DNA of 6,462 nt from an uncultured Roseburia sp. (GCA_946055175.1 CAMGET010000076.1:1-6462), one strand, 5' to 3'. Counted from the first letter of the stretch, positions 1 to 6,462 are shown. Translations and numbers: made by a program. The notes: generated by a model not told the origin, from the sequence alone.

Positions 1-28
1 TGAACTTTGTGAGAAAATTAGTTAAAAT
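1..28 (+). promoter_or_regulatory. Candidate gap promoter, cut by the window edge
   Basis: A TAAAAT hexamer at 23-28 matches the -10 consensus at 5 of 6 positions. If the base just before the window is T, a TTGAAC -35 box (4 of 6) would end at position 5, giving a 17-bp spacer. Transcription would then start near 35 and leave a leader of about 65 nt before gap. The -35 box is only partly visible, so this is a weak call. No CggR-type repeated operator was recognised in the visible leader. Confidence 0.25.
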
Positions 29-37
29 AAAGGAAAC

Positions 38-63
38 TCGGGAATACTGATTAGCAGGCCCGA
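38..63 (+). other. Weak leader hairpin upstream of gap
   Basis: TCGGG at 38-42 can pair with CCCGA at 59-63, and inside it CTG at 47-49 can pair with CAG at 55-57, with an internal loop between the two helices. No U-tract follows it; an A-run does. It is therefore not an intrinsic terminator. It may stabilise the 5' end of the mRNA or may be chance pairing. Confidence 0.2.
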
Positions 64-100
64 AAAAAAGAATACACACAAATTCTAGGAGGAATTAAAA

Positions 101-1114
101 ATGGCAGTAAGAGTAGCAATTAATGGTTTCGGCCGTATCGGTCGTCTTGCTTTCAGACAGATGTTTGATGCAGAAGGTTATGAAGTAGTAGCAATTAACG
201 ATTTAACAAGTCCTGATATGCTTGCTCATTTGTTAAAATACGATACAGCGCAGGGAACATACAAATATGCCAGCACAGTAGAAGCTGGTGAAGATTCTAT
301 CACAGTTAACGGAAAGAAAATCACAATCTACGCAAAAGCTAACGCAGCTGAGCTTCCATGGGGAGAATTAGACGTAGATGTTGTATTAGAGTGTACAGGT
401 TTCTATACCTCAAAAGAAAAAGCTTCTGCTCATATCACAGCAGGTGCTAAGAAAGTTGTTATCTCTGCTCCGGCAGGAAATGACCTTCCTACCATCGTTT
501 ACAATGTAAACCACAAGACATTGAAACCGGAAGATACAGTTATTTCTGCAGCTTCTTGTACAACAAACTGCTTAGCTCCAATGGCAAAAGCATTAAACGA
601 CTTCGCACCAATCCAGTCCGGTATCATGACAACCGTTCATGCTTACACAGGTGACCAGATGATTCTTGACGGACCACAGAGAAAAGGTGACAAGAGACGT
701 GCTCGTGCTGGTGCACAGAACATCGTTCCAAACAGCACAGGTGCTGCAAAAGCTATCGGCTTAGTTATTCCAGAATTAAACGGAAAATTAATCGGTTCTG
801 CACAGCGTGTTCCAACCCCAACAGGTTCTACAACAATCTTAGTTGCAGTTGTTAAGGGTAAAGTAACAAAAGACGAAATCAACGCAGCTATGAAGGCCGC
901 TGCTACAGATTCTTTCGGATACAACACAGATGAAATCGTATCTTCTGACGTTATCGGTATGACATATGGTTCATTATTCGATGCTACACAGACAATGGTA
1001 TCTTCAATGGAAGATGGCAACTCACTGGTACAGGTTGTATCTTGGTATGATAACGAGAACAGCTACACATCTCAGATGGTTAAGACAATCAAATACTTCG
1101 CTGAGTTAGCATAA
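101..1114 (+). CDS. gap: Type I glyceraldehyde-3-phosphate dehydrogenase, NAD-dependent
   Basis: This cytoplasmic enzyme oxidises and phosphorylates glyceraldehyde 3-phosphate to 1,3-bisphosphoglycerate, reducing NAD+. The 337-residue product has the usual family length. The N-terminal Rossmann fold shows NGFGRIGR at residues 8-15 and Asp34 in AIND, the residue that favours NAD over NADP in the family. The signature SAASCTTNC carries the catalytic Cys153, and His180 in TTVHAYT is the partner base. RRARAG (199-204) and the C-terminal SWYDNENSY (314-322) are also typical. The ATG start is supported by AGGAGG at 87-92, eight bases upstream. It is followed by a strong hairpin and then pgk, which uses its product. 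Codon use is restricted, as expected for a highly expressed gene. The identification is secure; a purely gluconeogenic role is unlikely given Asp34 and the gene neighbours. Confidence 0.98.
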   Translation: MAVRVAINGFGRIGRLAFRQMFDAEGYEVVAINDLTSPDMLAHLLKYDTAQGTYKYASTVEAGEDSITVNGKKITIYAKANAAELPWGELDVDVVLECTGFYTSKEKASAHITAGAKKVVISAPAGNDLPTIVYNVNHKTLKPEDTVISAASCTTNCLAPMAKALNDFAPIQSGIMTTVHAYTGDQMILDGPQRKGDKRRARAGAQNIVPNSTGAAKAIGLVIPELNGKLIGSAQRVPTPTGSTTILVAVVKGKVTKDEINAAMKAAATDSFGYNTDEIVSSDVIGMTYGSLFDATQTMVSSMEDGNSLVQVVSWYDNENSYTSQMVKTIKYFAELA

Positions 1115-1139
1115 TTCTCGTCATAAGAGACTTTTAAAG

Positions 1140-1172
1140 GGTCCGGTCCAATTGGACCGGACCTTATTTATT
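1140..1172 (+). terminator. Strong hairpin with U-rich tail between gap and pgk
   Basis: Positions 1140-1163 form a perfect 24-bp inverted repeat, which as RNA is a 10-bp GC-rich stem (GGTCCGGTCC / GGACCGGACC) capped by an AATT loop. It is followed by TTATTTATT, an interrupted U-tract. The shape is that of a rho-independent terminator. Because pgk begins only 37 bases later without a convincing promoter of its own, it may act as a leaky terminator or as a 3' stabiliser of a processed gap mRNA. The structure is seen directly; the role is inferred. Confidence 0.8.
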
Positions 1173-1200
1173 CACCATATAAAACAAGGAGGTCCTAACT

Positions 1201-2424
1201 ATGGGATTAAACAAAAAATCAGTAGATGATATCAATGTAAAAGGCAAAAGAGTACTTGTAAGATGTGATTTTAACGTACCTTTAAAAGAAGGCGTGATTA
1301 CAGATGAAACACGTATTAATGCTGCTCTTCCGACAATTCAGAAATTATTAAACGATGGCGGCAAGGTAATCCTCTGCTCACATCTTGGAAAAGTAAAGAA
1401 TGGCCCGAACGAAGGCGAATCTTTAGCACCGGTTGCAAAGAAGCTTTCTGAAAAATTAGGAAAAGAAGTTGTATTCGTAGCAGATTACAATGTAACAGGC
1501 GAAGCTGCAACAAAGGCAGTAGAAGCTATGAAAGAAGGAGATGTTGTATTACTTCAGAATACCCGTTTCCGTGGCGCAGAAGAGACCAAGAATGGTGAAG
1601 CGTTCTCAAAAGAGTTAGCTGACTTAGCAGACGTTTATGTATGTGACGCTTTTGGTTCTTCTCACAGAGCACATGCTTCTGTAGCAGGCGTTACAAAGTT
1701 CATCAGCGAAAAAGGCGGCGACAATGTAGTTGGTTACTTAATGCAGAAAGAAATCGACTTCCTTGGTAATGCAGTAGAGAATCCGGTACGTCCTTTCGTA
1801 GCAATCCTTGGCGGTGCCAAAGTTGCTGATAAGTTAAATGTTATTAATAACCTCTTAGAGAAGTGTGATACTTTAATCATCGGTGGCGGTATGGCTTATA
1901 CCTTCTTAAAAGCTCAGGGTTATGAAATCGGTACTTCCTTAGTAGATAATGAGAAATTAGATTACTGTAAAGAAATGATGGCAAAAGCAGAGAAGCTTGG
2001 AAAGAAATTATTATTACCGGTTGATGCTGTTACAATCAAAGAGTTCCCAAGCCCAATCGATGCACCGGTTGAGACAGAAGTATACGATACAACAGATATG
2101 CCTGCAGACCGTGAAGGCTGTGATATCGGACCGAAATCAGCTGAATTATTTGCAGAAGCTGTAAAGACAGCAAAGACTGTTGTTTGGAACGGACCTATGG
2201 GTGTATTTGAGAACCCAACACTTGCAGCAGGTACTCTTGCAGTAGCAAAAGCATTAGCAGAAACAGACGCTACAACGATTATCGGTGGTGGTGACTCCGC
2301 AGCTGCTGTAAACCAGATGGGCTACGGCGACAAGATGAGCCACATCTCAACAGGCGGCGGCGCTTCCTTAGAGTTCCTGGAAGGAAAAGAGCTTCCAGGC
2401 GTTATGGCTGCAGACGATAAATAG
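1201..2424 (+). CDS. pgk: Phosphoglycerate kinase
   Basis: Phosphoglycerate kinase transfers the acyl phosphate of 1,3-bisphosphoglycerate to ADP, giving 3-phosphoglycerate and ATP, the first ATP-yielding step of glycolysis. The 407-residue length is within the bacterial range. The N-terminal substrate domain shows VRCDFNVP (residues 20-27, with Asp23 and Asn25), Arg38 in ETRIN, HLGKVK (61-66), NTRF with Arg122, and [12 protein letters not shown] (149-160). The C-terminal nucleotide domain shows GGAKVADKL (204-212), WNGPMGVFE (329-337), the IGGGDS loop (361-366) and [11 protein letters not shown] (385-395). Gln119 precedes NTRF, where many homologues have Glu; I regard this as lineage variation. 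The ATG follows a near-perfect AAGGAGGT (1186-1193) with normal spacing. It lies downstream of gap, which supplies its substrate, and is probably transcribed by read-through of the intervening hairpin. Confidence 0.98.
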   Translation: MGLNKKSVDDINVKGKRVLVRCDFNVPLKEGVITDETRINAALPTIQKLLNDGGKVILCSHLGKVKNGPNEGESLAPVAKKLSEKLGKEVVFVADYNVTGEAATKAVEAMKEGDVVLLQNTRFRGAEETKNGEAFSKELADLADVYVCDAFGSSHRAHASVAGVTKFISEKGGDNVVGYLMQKEIDFLGNAVENPVRPFVAILGGAKVADKLNVINNLLEKCDTLIIGGGMAYTFLKAQGYEIGTSLVDNEKLDYCKEMMAKAEKLGKKLLLPVDAVTIKEFPSPIDAPVETEVYDTTDMPADREGCDIGPKSAELFAEAVKTAKTVVWNGPMGVFENPTLAAGTLAVAKALAETDATTIIGGGDSAAAVNQMGYGDKMSHISTGGGASLEFLEGKELPGVMAADDK

Positions 2425-2559
2425 TCGCGAGGAGCAGACTGAGAGAACTGCAAATAGTGAAAGACTCATGCTTGCATGAAGGAATTCACTATTTGTAGTT
2501 ATTGAAGCGCGGACGCGCACGAAAACGCATGCGTTTTGAGTGGGATGCTCCGAGCACGA
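2425..2559. repeat. Multi-hairpin intergenic element (candidate dispersed repeat or structured RNA)
   Basis: This stretch starts directly after the pgk stop codon and is packed with inverted repeats. GGAGCA at 2431-2436 pairs with TGCTCC at 2546-2551, with TCG/CGA able to pair outside them, so the ends close the element. Inside is a 16-bp stem, 2446-2461 with 2485-2500, continuous except for one G-U pair. Its loop holds a nested hairpin TCATG/CATGA (2466-2470 with 2475-2479, loop CTTG). Then come a GCGC hairpin (2507-2518, loop GGAC) and the perfect palindrome 2522-2537. Its local composition differs from the surrounding genes, with GCGCGGACGCGC in an otherwise AT-rich window. No U-tract follows the long stem, so it is not a classical terminator. 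It resembles the small palindromic units scattered between genes in bacterial genomes, but copy number cannot be judged from one window. A cis-acting or processed RNA structure is the alternative. Confidence 0.6.
2522..2537. repeat. Perfect 16-bp palindrome AAAACGCATGCGTTTT
   Basis: The sequence equals its own reverse complement over 16 bases. As RNA it would form a 6-bp stem with a CAUG loop ending in four U residues; as DNA it could be a dimeric protein site. It is one arm of the larger multi-hairpin element and lies about 55 bases upstream of the tpiA start codon. The short U-run gives it some resemblance to a weak terminator, but the AU-rich lower stem makes that unlikely. Confidence 0.55.
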
Positions 2560-2565
2560 TATATA
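2536..2565 (+). promoter_or_regulatory. Candidate tpiA promoter at the edge of the repeat element
   Basis: TTGAGT at 2536-2541 (4 of 6 with the -35 consensus) is followed after 18 bp by TATATA at 2560-2565 (4 of 6 with -10). The -10 lies in an alternating AT tract at 2559-2569. A start near 2572 would leave a leader of about 18 nt that still contains the ribosome binding site. The match is mediocre, and AT tracts produce such hits by chance. If real, the element would carry an outward promoter for tpiA. Confidence 0.25.
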
Positions 2566-2577
2566 TATAAATTTAGA

Positions 2578-2582
2578 GAGGT
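2578..2582 (+). promoter_or_regulatory. Ribosome binding site deciding the tpiA start
   Basis: GAGGT, preceded by AGA, lies seven bases before the ATG at 2590. It selects that ATG over an in-frame TTG at 2536, which would add 18 residues unlike any triosephosphate isomerase N-terminus and has only palindrome sequence before it. Confidence 0.75.
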
Positions 2583-2589
2583 CAAAATC

Positions 2590-3339
2590 ATGGCAAGAAA
2601 GAAAATTGTAGCAGGTAACTGGAAAATGAACATGACTCCAAGCCAGGCTGTCGCATTAGTAGAAGAATTAAAACCGCTTGTAGCAAGTGATGAAGTAGAA
2701 GTCGTATACTGTGTTCCTGCAATCGACATCGTTCCGGTTGTGGAAGCAGTAAAAGGTACTAACGTAGTAGTTGGTGCTGAAAACATGTACTACGAAGAAA
2801 AAGGTGCTTATACCGGCGAAATCTCTCCGGAGATGTTAGTAGATGCAGGCGTTAAATATGTCATTATCGGACATTCTGAGAGACGTGATTATTTCAAAGA
2901 GTGTGACTGCATGTTAAATAAGAAAGTAAAGAAAGCATTCGAGCACAACTTAACACCAATCCTTTGCTGTGGAGAATCTTTAGAGCAGAGAGAAATGGGT
3001 GTTACACTTGACTGGATTCGTTTCCAGATTAAGTCTGATTTAAAAGACATTACTGCAGAACAGGTGGCTTCTATGGTAATTGCATATGAGCCAATCTGGG
3101 CAATCGGAACCGGTAAAACAGCAACAACAGAGCAGGCACAGGAAGTATGTAAAGCAATCCGTGAATGCATCGCAGAAGTATATGGAACAGATACAGCTGA
3201 AAAAGTACGTATTCAGTACGGCGGTTCTGTAAATGCAGGAAACGCAGCTGAGTTATTTGCACAGCCGGATATCGATGGCGGATTAGTTGGCGGCGCAAGC
3301 TTAAAGGCTGATTTTGGAAAAATTGTCAACTATAAATAA
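2590..3339 (+). CDS. tpiA: Triosephosphate isomerase
   Basis: This cytoplasmic TIM-barrel enzyme interconverts dihydroxyacetone phosphate and glyceraldehyde 3-phosphate, so that both halves of fructose-1,6-bisphosphate enter the lower pathway. The 249-residue product has the standard length. Catalytic residues sit at the classical positions: Asn10 and Lys12 in GNWKMN, His95 in IIGHSERR, and Glu167 in [11 protein letters not shown], which begins the flexible lid loop. The phosphate-binding YGGSV (210-214) and GGASL (234-238) complete the site. [15 protein letters not shown] (63-77) has Glu64 where many homologues have Gln (AQN); as I recall this is common in clostridia. The start is ATG 2590, the first codon giving the [12 protein letters not shown] family N-terminus; the longer TTG-started frame is rejected. 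It is followed by a strong terminator, which closes the gap-pgk-tpiA block. Confidence 0.98.
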   Translation: MARKKIVAGNWKMNMTPSQAVALVEELKPLVASDEVEVVYCVPAIDIVPVVEAVKGTNVVVGAENMYYEEKGAYTGEISPEMLVDAGVKYVIIGHSERRDYFKECDCMLNKKVKKAFEHNLTPILCCGESLEQREMGVTLDWIRFQIKSDLKDITAEQVASMVIAYEPIWAIGTGKTATTEQAQEVCKAIRECIAEVYGTDTAEKVRIQYGGSVNAGNAAELFAQPDIDGGLVGGASLKADFGKIVNYK

Positions 3340-3360
3340 GACGCGACCGGATATAAACAT

Positions 3361-3390
3361 AAAGGGAACCAGGTTCTGGTTCCCTTTTCT
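3361..3390 (+). terminator. Intrinsic terminator after tpiA
   Basis: AAAGGGAACCAG at 3361-3372 and CTGGTTCCCTTT at 3376-3387 form a perfect 12-bp stem with a three-base GTT loop, ending in TTTTCT. It lies 21 bases after the tpiA stop codon and 24 bases before the next start codon. It should end most transcripts from the upstream enzyme genes, so read-through or a promoter I could not find must serve the lipoprotein gene. Confidence 0.88.
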
Positions 3391-3402
3391 AAAAGAGGGT
3401 TT

Positions 3403-3406
3403 GGAG
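3403..3406 (+). promoter_or_regulatory. Ribosome binding site supporting a GTG start
   Basis: GGAG lies eight bases before GTG 3415. No ATG in this frame lies upstream. The GTG start gives a complete lipoprotein signal peptide, whereas the next in-frame ATG (codon 11) would remove its basic N-terminus. Starting with GTG suggests modest translation compared with the neighbouring enzymes. Confidence 0.65.
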
Positions 3407-3414
3407 TACAAAGG

Positions 3415-4923
3415 GTGAAAATACATAGCAAACATTTCAGACAAATGCTTGCCGGGGCAGTTTTTATCATATTCCTATTATCGGGCTGTAGCAGTCAGGT
3501 AAGTAATCAGGGCGGAGACATCATGGAGGACACCGAAAGTATGGAAAAAGAGATGACACCGCCAAAAGAAATCCGGAATTTGACGGAAGCATATGATGTG
3601 ATTTTGACGGGAGCTACAAAGGAATTTATAGCGGGGTATCCACTGGACGATTCCTATTTAATGTGGCTTACTGCAGAATATGGAGAAGATAATTTATTGA
3701 AAATTGCATATGCAGTTCTGGACGGGGAGCAGGATGAGGATATCTGGTATGAGATTACCGGAAATTCAATTCACGTGTTGTGGACTTTATATTGCGAAAA
3801 TACAGGAATGAAACCGGAAATGCAAAAGAATGTTGCCTGGACAGCGTGTAATAGCGAAGAAGAGATTGTCATCAGTTTTACAGGAGATTTCAATCTTGCA
3901 GAGGACTGGTATACCATGGAGCGCTACATAGATGCAAAAAATGACCTTTCTGAGTGTATTGACGCTGAGTTGCTACGCGAAATGCAAAGCGCAGATATTC
4001 TGATGATGAATAATGAGTTTGTATACAGTGACAATAAGGAAGCGTTAGAGGGAAAAGCCTATACGTTTCGTGCGGATTTAGAACGGATTCAGATTTTAGA
4101 AGAATTTGGCGTGGACATTGTGTCGCTTGGAAATAATCATACCTATGATTTTGGAGAAGAAGGTCTTCTTGATACATTAGATGTGCTGGATGATGCCGGC
4201 GTTGCGTATATAGGGGCAGGAAGAAATCTGGATGAGGCGAAAAAAATTGTCTATTTTGTAGCGAATGGGAAAAAGATTGCTTTTGTGTCAGCTACGGAGA
4301 TTGAACGCACCAAAAAGTATACAAAAGAAGCAACCGAGGATGCAGCAGGAGTTTTAAAGACCCTTTATCCGCAGGTGTTTTGCGAGGTGATTGAAGAAGC
4401 AGCAAAATACAGTGATTACGTTATTGCGATTCCACATTGGGGATCAGAAGGAACCTTATATCCGGATGCATCTCAGTTAAGACTGGCAAAATTGTATGAA
4501 AAGGCAGGCGCAGATGCGATTATCGGCGGACATCCACATCGATTGCAGGGAGCAGGCTTTATCAATGATACACCGGTGGCATACAGCATAGGAAATTTCT
4601 GGTTTTCAACCGGAACTTTGTATACCACATTGGCACAGGTTGTGATTAGTTCAGATGGAAAGCTGACATTAAAATTTCTGCCATGTGTACAAAAGGACTT
4701 GACAACAAGCCTGATAACAGATAAAACAGAAAAGGATGAATTTTATCATTACATTGCGGCGATTTCTTCCAATATTGGGATAGATGCGGCAGGTAATGTT
4801 TATAATACAAAGGAAACGGAAAGAGAGTTCCTTTATAATTCGAATGACAGTACCACCCCTGTCCGTGGAGGAAGGGATAATGATGGTTTTGCGATTGATA
4901 TTGTCGGAAATCGAATTGAATAA
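3415..4923 (+). CDS. CapA/PGA_cap-family lipoprotein, putative metallophosphoesterase fold
   Basis: The 502-residue product is a predicted membrane-anchored lipoprotein. A basic N-terminus and hydrophobic stretch lead to the lipobox LLSGC, with Cys25 as the lipidated residue. Residues 26-150 form an acidic linker and a region I do not recognise. The PGA_cap domain starts near 151 with ISFTGDFN (Asp158) and continues through NNEFV (199-203), SLGNNHTYDFG (237-247), IPHWGSEG (339-346), GGHPHRLQG (371-379) and YSIGNFWFS (390-398). The Asp, Asn-His, His and His-x-His positions are those expected of metal ligands in this calcineurin-like family. Family members such as PgsA/CapA take part in poly-gamma-glutamate capsule synthesis or export, but no capB or capC partner is present here, so the substrate is unknown. 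It sits between a terminator and gpmI. It uses GCG, GGG, CTG and TTG codons more freely than the enzyme genes, which suggests lower expression or later arrival. Confidence 0.88.
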   Translation: MKIHSKHFRQMLAGAVFIIFLLSGCSSQVSNQGGDIMEDTESMEKEMTPPKEIRNLTEAYDVILTGATKEFIAGYPLDDSYLMWLTAEYGEDNLLKIAYAVLDGEQDEDIWYEITGNSIHVLWTLYCENTGMKPEMQKNVAWTACNSEEEIVISFTGDFNLAEDWYTMERYIDAKNDLSECIDAELLREMQSADILMMNNEFVYSDNKEALEGKAYTFRADLERIQILEEFGVDIVSLGNNHTYDFGEEGLLDTLDVLDDAGVAYIGAGRNLDEAKKIVYFVANGKKIAFVSATEIERTKKYTKEATEDAAGVLKTLYPQVFCEVIEEAAKYSDYVIAIPHWGSEGTLYPDASQLRLAKLYEKAGADAIIGGHPHRLQGAGFINDTPVAYSIGNFWFSTGTLYTTLAQVVISSDGKLTLKFLPCVQKDLTTSLITDKTEKDEFYHYIAAISSNIGIDAAGNVYNTKETEREFLYNSNDSTTPVRGGRDNDGFAIDIVGNRIE

Positions 4924-4924
4924 T
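4895..4924 (+). promoter_or_regulatory. Candidate gpmI promoter inside the end of the lipoprotein gene
   Basis: TTGATA at 4895-4900 (5 of 6 with -35) and AATAAT at 4919-4924 (5 of 6 with -10) are separated by 18 bp. Transcription would begin near 4931, leaving a leader of about 26 nt that contains GAGG at 4945-4948. It would let gpmI be expressed apart from the lipoprotein gene. AT-rich DNA gives such matches by chance, so this stays tentative. Confidence 0.35.
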
Positions 4925-4956
4925 ATCGAATTTTAGAGAAAAGTGAGGAAAAAATT

Positions 4957-6462
4957 ATGAGCAAAAGACCAACCGTACTTATGATATTAGACGGATACGG
5001 ACTGAACGAAAAAACAGAGGGTAATGCAGTTGCACAGGCAAAGACTCCTGTAATGGATGGCTTAATGGCTGAGTATCCATTTGTAAAAGGATATGCAAGC
5101 GGATTGGCTGTAGGTTTGCCGGACGGACAGATGGGTAACTCCGAAGTAGGTCACTTAAATATGGGTGCTGGAAGAATTGTATATCAGGAGCTTACCAGAA
5201 TCACAAAAGAAATCGAAGATGGAGATTTCTTCAAAAACGAAGCATTATTAGCAGCAATGGCAAATGTAAAAGAAAAAAATTCTGACTTACATTTATACGG
5301 CCTGTTATCAGATGGCGGCGTACACAGCCATATTACACATCTTTACGGGCTATTGGAATTGGCAAAGAGAGAAGGCATAAAGAATGTTTATGTGCATTGC
5401 TTCTTAGACGGACGTGATACAGCTCCGACTTCAGGCAAAGGCTTTATCGAAGCATTGGAAGCAAAAATGGCTGAAATCGGTGTTGGTAAAATTGCTTCCA
5501 TCAGCGGGCGCTATTACGCAATGGATCGAGATAATCGCTGGGATCGTGTAGAAAAGGCTTACAATGTTTTGACAAAGGGTGAAGGCGAGCAGGCGGCTGA
5601 TGCAGTTGAAGCTATGGCGGCATCCTATGCAAAGGACATAACAGATGAGTTCTTTGTCCCTACAGCAATCACAGAAAACGGTACACCACGTGCGACAATC
5701 AAAGACGGCGACAGTGTGATTTTCTTTAACTTCCGACCGGACCGTGCCCGTGAAATCACAAGAACCTTCTGTATGGATGAGTTTGATGGATTTGACAGAG
5801 GAGCCAGAAAGCAGGTTACCTATGTGTGCTTTACCGAATACGATGTAACCATTCCAAATAAAATGATAGCGTTCAAGAAGGTAGAATTAAAGAATACGTT
5901 TGGCGAATATTTGGCAGCAAACGGAAAGACACAGGCAAGAATTGCTGAGACAGAGAAATATGCACATGTAACCTTCTTCTTCAACGGTGGTGTGGAAGAA
6001 CCAAACAAAGGAGAAGACCGTATCTTAGTAAACTCTCCAAAGGTTGCTACCTACGATTTGCAGCCGGAAATGAGTGCACCGGAAGTCTGCGACAGAGTTT
6101 GTGAAGCAATCCGTTCTGAAAAATATGATGTCATTATCATCAACTTTGCAAATCCGGATATGGTTGGTCATACAGGTATTCTTCAAGCGGCAATAAAGGC
6201 AGTAGAAACCGTTGATGCATGTGTAGGAAAAGCAGTGGAGGCATTAAAGGAAGTAAACGGTCAGATGTTTATCTGTGCAGACCATGGAAATGCAGAGCAG
6301 TTAGTGGATTACAAAACAGGTGCTCCATTTACCGCTCATACCACAAATCCGGTTCCATTCATCTTAGTAAATGCAGATCCTTCATATAAATTAAGAGAAA
6401 ATGGATGTTTGTCAGACATCATTCCAACTATGATTGAATTAATGGGTATGGAACAGCCGGCT
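4957..6462 (+). CDS. gpmI: 2,3-bisphosphoglycerate-independent phosphoglycerate mutase, 3' end missing
   Basis: This enzyme interconverts 3-phosphoglycerate and 2-phosphoglycerate through a phosphoserine intermediate and needs divalent metal, usually Mn2+. The frame stays open for 502 codons to the window edge with no stop or frameshift; the family is about 510 residues long, so roughly ten are missing. The alkaline-phosphatase-like domain gives LDGYG with Asp12, MGNSEVGH with the nucleophile Ser62, NPDMVGHTG (Asp401, His405), ADHGN (Asp442, His443) and AHTTNPVPF with His461. The inserted transferase domain shows SDGGVHSHITH (118-128), FLDGRDTAP (149-157), GRYYAMDRDNRW (184-195) and FNFRPDRARE (257-266). 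All these catalytic positions are intact. GAGG at 4945-4948 lies eight bases before the ATG. The start is 33 bases after the lipoprotein stop codon with no terminator between, so the two genes can be cotranscribed. It is unrelated to the cofactor-dependent GpmA family. Confidence 0.97.
   Translation, partial: MSKRPTVLMILDGYGLNEKTEGNAVAQAKTPVMDGLMAEYPFVKGYASGLAVGLPDGQMGNSEVGHLNMGAGRIVYQELTRITKEIEDGDFFKNEALLAAMANVKEKNSDLHLYGLLSDGGVHSHITHLYGLLELAKREGIKNVYVHCFLDGRDTAPTSGKGFIEALEAKMAEIGVGKIASISGRYYAMDRDNRWDRVEKAYNVLTKGEGEQAADAVEAMAASYAKDITDEFFVPTAITENGTPRATIKDGDSVIFFNFRPDRAREITRTFCMDEFDGFDRGARKQVTYVCFTEYDVTIPNKMIAFKKVELKNTFGEYLAANGKTQARIAETEKYAHVTFFFNGGVEEPNKGEDRILVNSPKVATYDLQPEMSAPEVCDRVCEAIRSEKYDVIIINFANPDMVGHTGILQAAIKAVETVDACVGKAVEALKEVNGQMFICADHGNAEQLVDYKTGAPFTAHTTNPVPFILVNADPSYKLRENGCLSDIIPTMIELMGMEQPA

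Noticed and set aside
643..1020. Open frame of 125 codons on the minus strand inside gap
   Set aside because: It is a shadow of a highly expressed gene with restricted codons; no ribosome binding site or recognisable protein, and gap itself is certain. Other minus-strand frames inside pgk, tpiA, the lipoprotein gene and gpmI were rejected for the same reason.
1178..1183. TATAAA as a -10 box for pgk
   Set aside because: No -35 match lies at 16-18 bp, where the terminator stem is, and the transcript would begin inside the ribosome binding site.
1555..1566. Gln119 instead of the common Glu before NTRF in phosphoglycerate kinase
   Set aside because: The adjacent substrate-binding Arg122 and all other active-site motifs are intact; likely lineage variation.
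2446..2500. The long stem after pgk as an intrinsic terminator
   Set aside because: The stem is AT-rich, the loop is large and no U-tract follows (TTATTGAAGCG), so it was described as part of the structured element instead.
2536..2589. Upstream TTG extension of tpiA by 18 codons
   Set aside because: The added residues come from the palindromic element and do not resemble any triosephosphate isomerase. ATG 2590 has a ribosome binding site and gives the family N-terminus.
2776..2820. Glu64 in place of the common Gln in triosephosphate isomerase (AEN rather than AQN)
   Set aside because: I believe this variant is usual in clostridial enzymes, and all catalytic residues are intact, so it is not treated as a finding.
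4910..4932. Direct repeat ATCGAATT at 4910-4917 and 4925-4932
   Set aside because: Eight bases repeated once in AT-rich DNA is plausible by chance; there is no symmetry or known operator match.

Overview
The window is a glycolytic gene cluster from a low-GC Gram-positive bacterium, most likely Clostridia and probably Lachnospiraceae. The evidence is the AT-rich DNA, strong AGGAGG-type ribosome binding sites, frequent TTA, ACA, GCA and GAA codons, and enzyme sequence details of clostridial character, such as the [15 protein letters not shown] stretch of triosephosphate isomerase. The family assignment is inference from pattern memory; no genus can be named.

All five genes lie on the + strand. 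They are gap (101-1114, glyceraldehyde-3-phosphate dehydrogenase), pgk (1201-2424, phosphoglycerate kinase), tpiA (2590-3339, triosephosphate isomerase), a CapA/PGA_cap-family lipoprotein gene (3415-4923), and gpmI (from 4957, cofactor-independent phosphoglycerate mutase). gpmI is cut by the window edge about ten residues before its expected end. The four enzymes carry triose phosphates to 2-phosphoglycerate: TpiA interconverts DHAP and GAP, Gap makes 1,3-bisphosphoglycerate, Pgk makes 3-phosphoglycerate and ATP, and GpmI makes 2-phosphoglycerate. Enolase is not in the window. The lipoprotein is the one gene that is not glycolytic, and its codon use looks less tuned than that of its neighbours.

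The gaps between genes hold most of the non-routine structure. A perfect GC-rich hairpin with a U-rich tail separates gap from pgk, with no convincing promoter after it. A compact element of about 135 bp starts right after the pgk stop codon. It contains a 16-bp stem with a nested hairpin, a GCGC hairpin and a 16-bp perfect palindrome, and its ends are complementary, so it can fold as a closed multi-branched structure. It could be a dispersed intergenic repeat or a structured RNA, and its right edge may carry a promoter for tpiA. A textbook intrinsic terminator follows tpiA, so the lipoprotein gene and gpmI are probably expressed partly apart from the upstream genes. A candidate gpmI promoter lies in the last codons of the lipoprotein gene.

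No RNA genes, CRISPR arrays, transposases or phage genes were seen. No stretch over 300 bases lacks a gene. Apart from the pgk-tpiA element and the placement of the lipoprotein gene, this is ordinary core-metabolism DNA.
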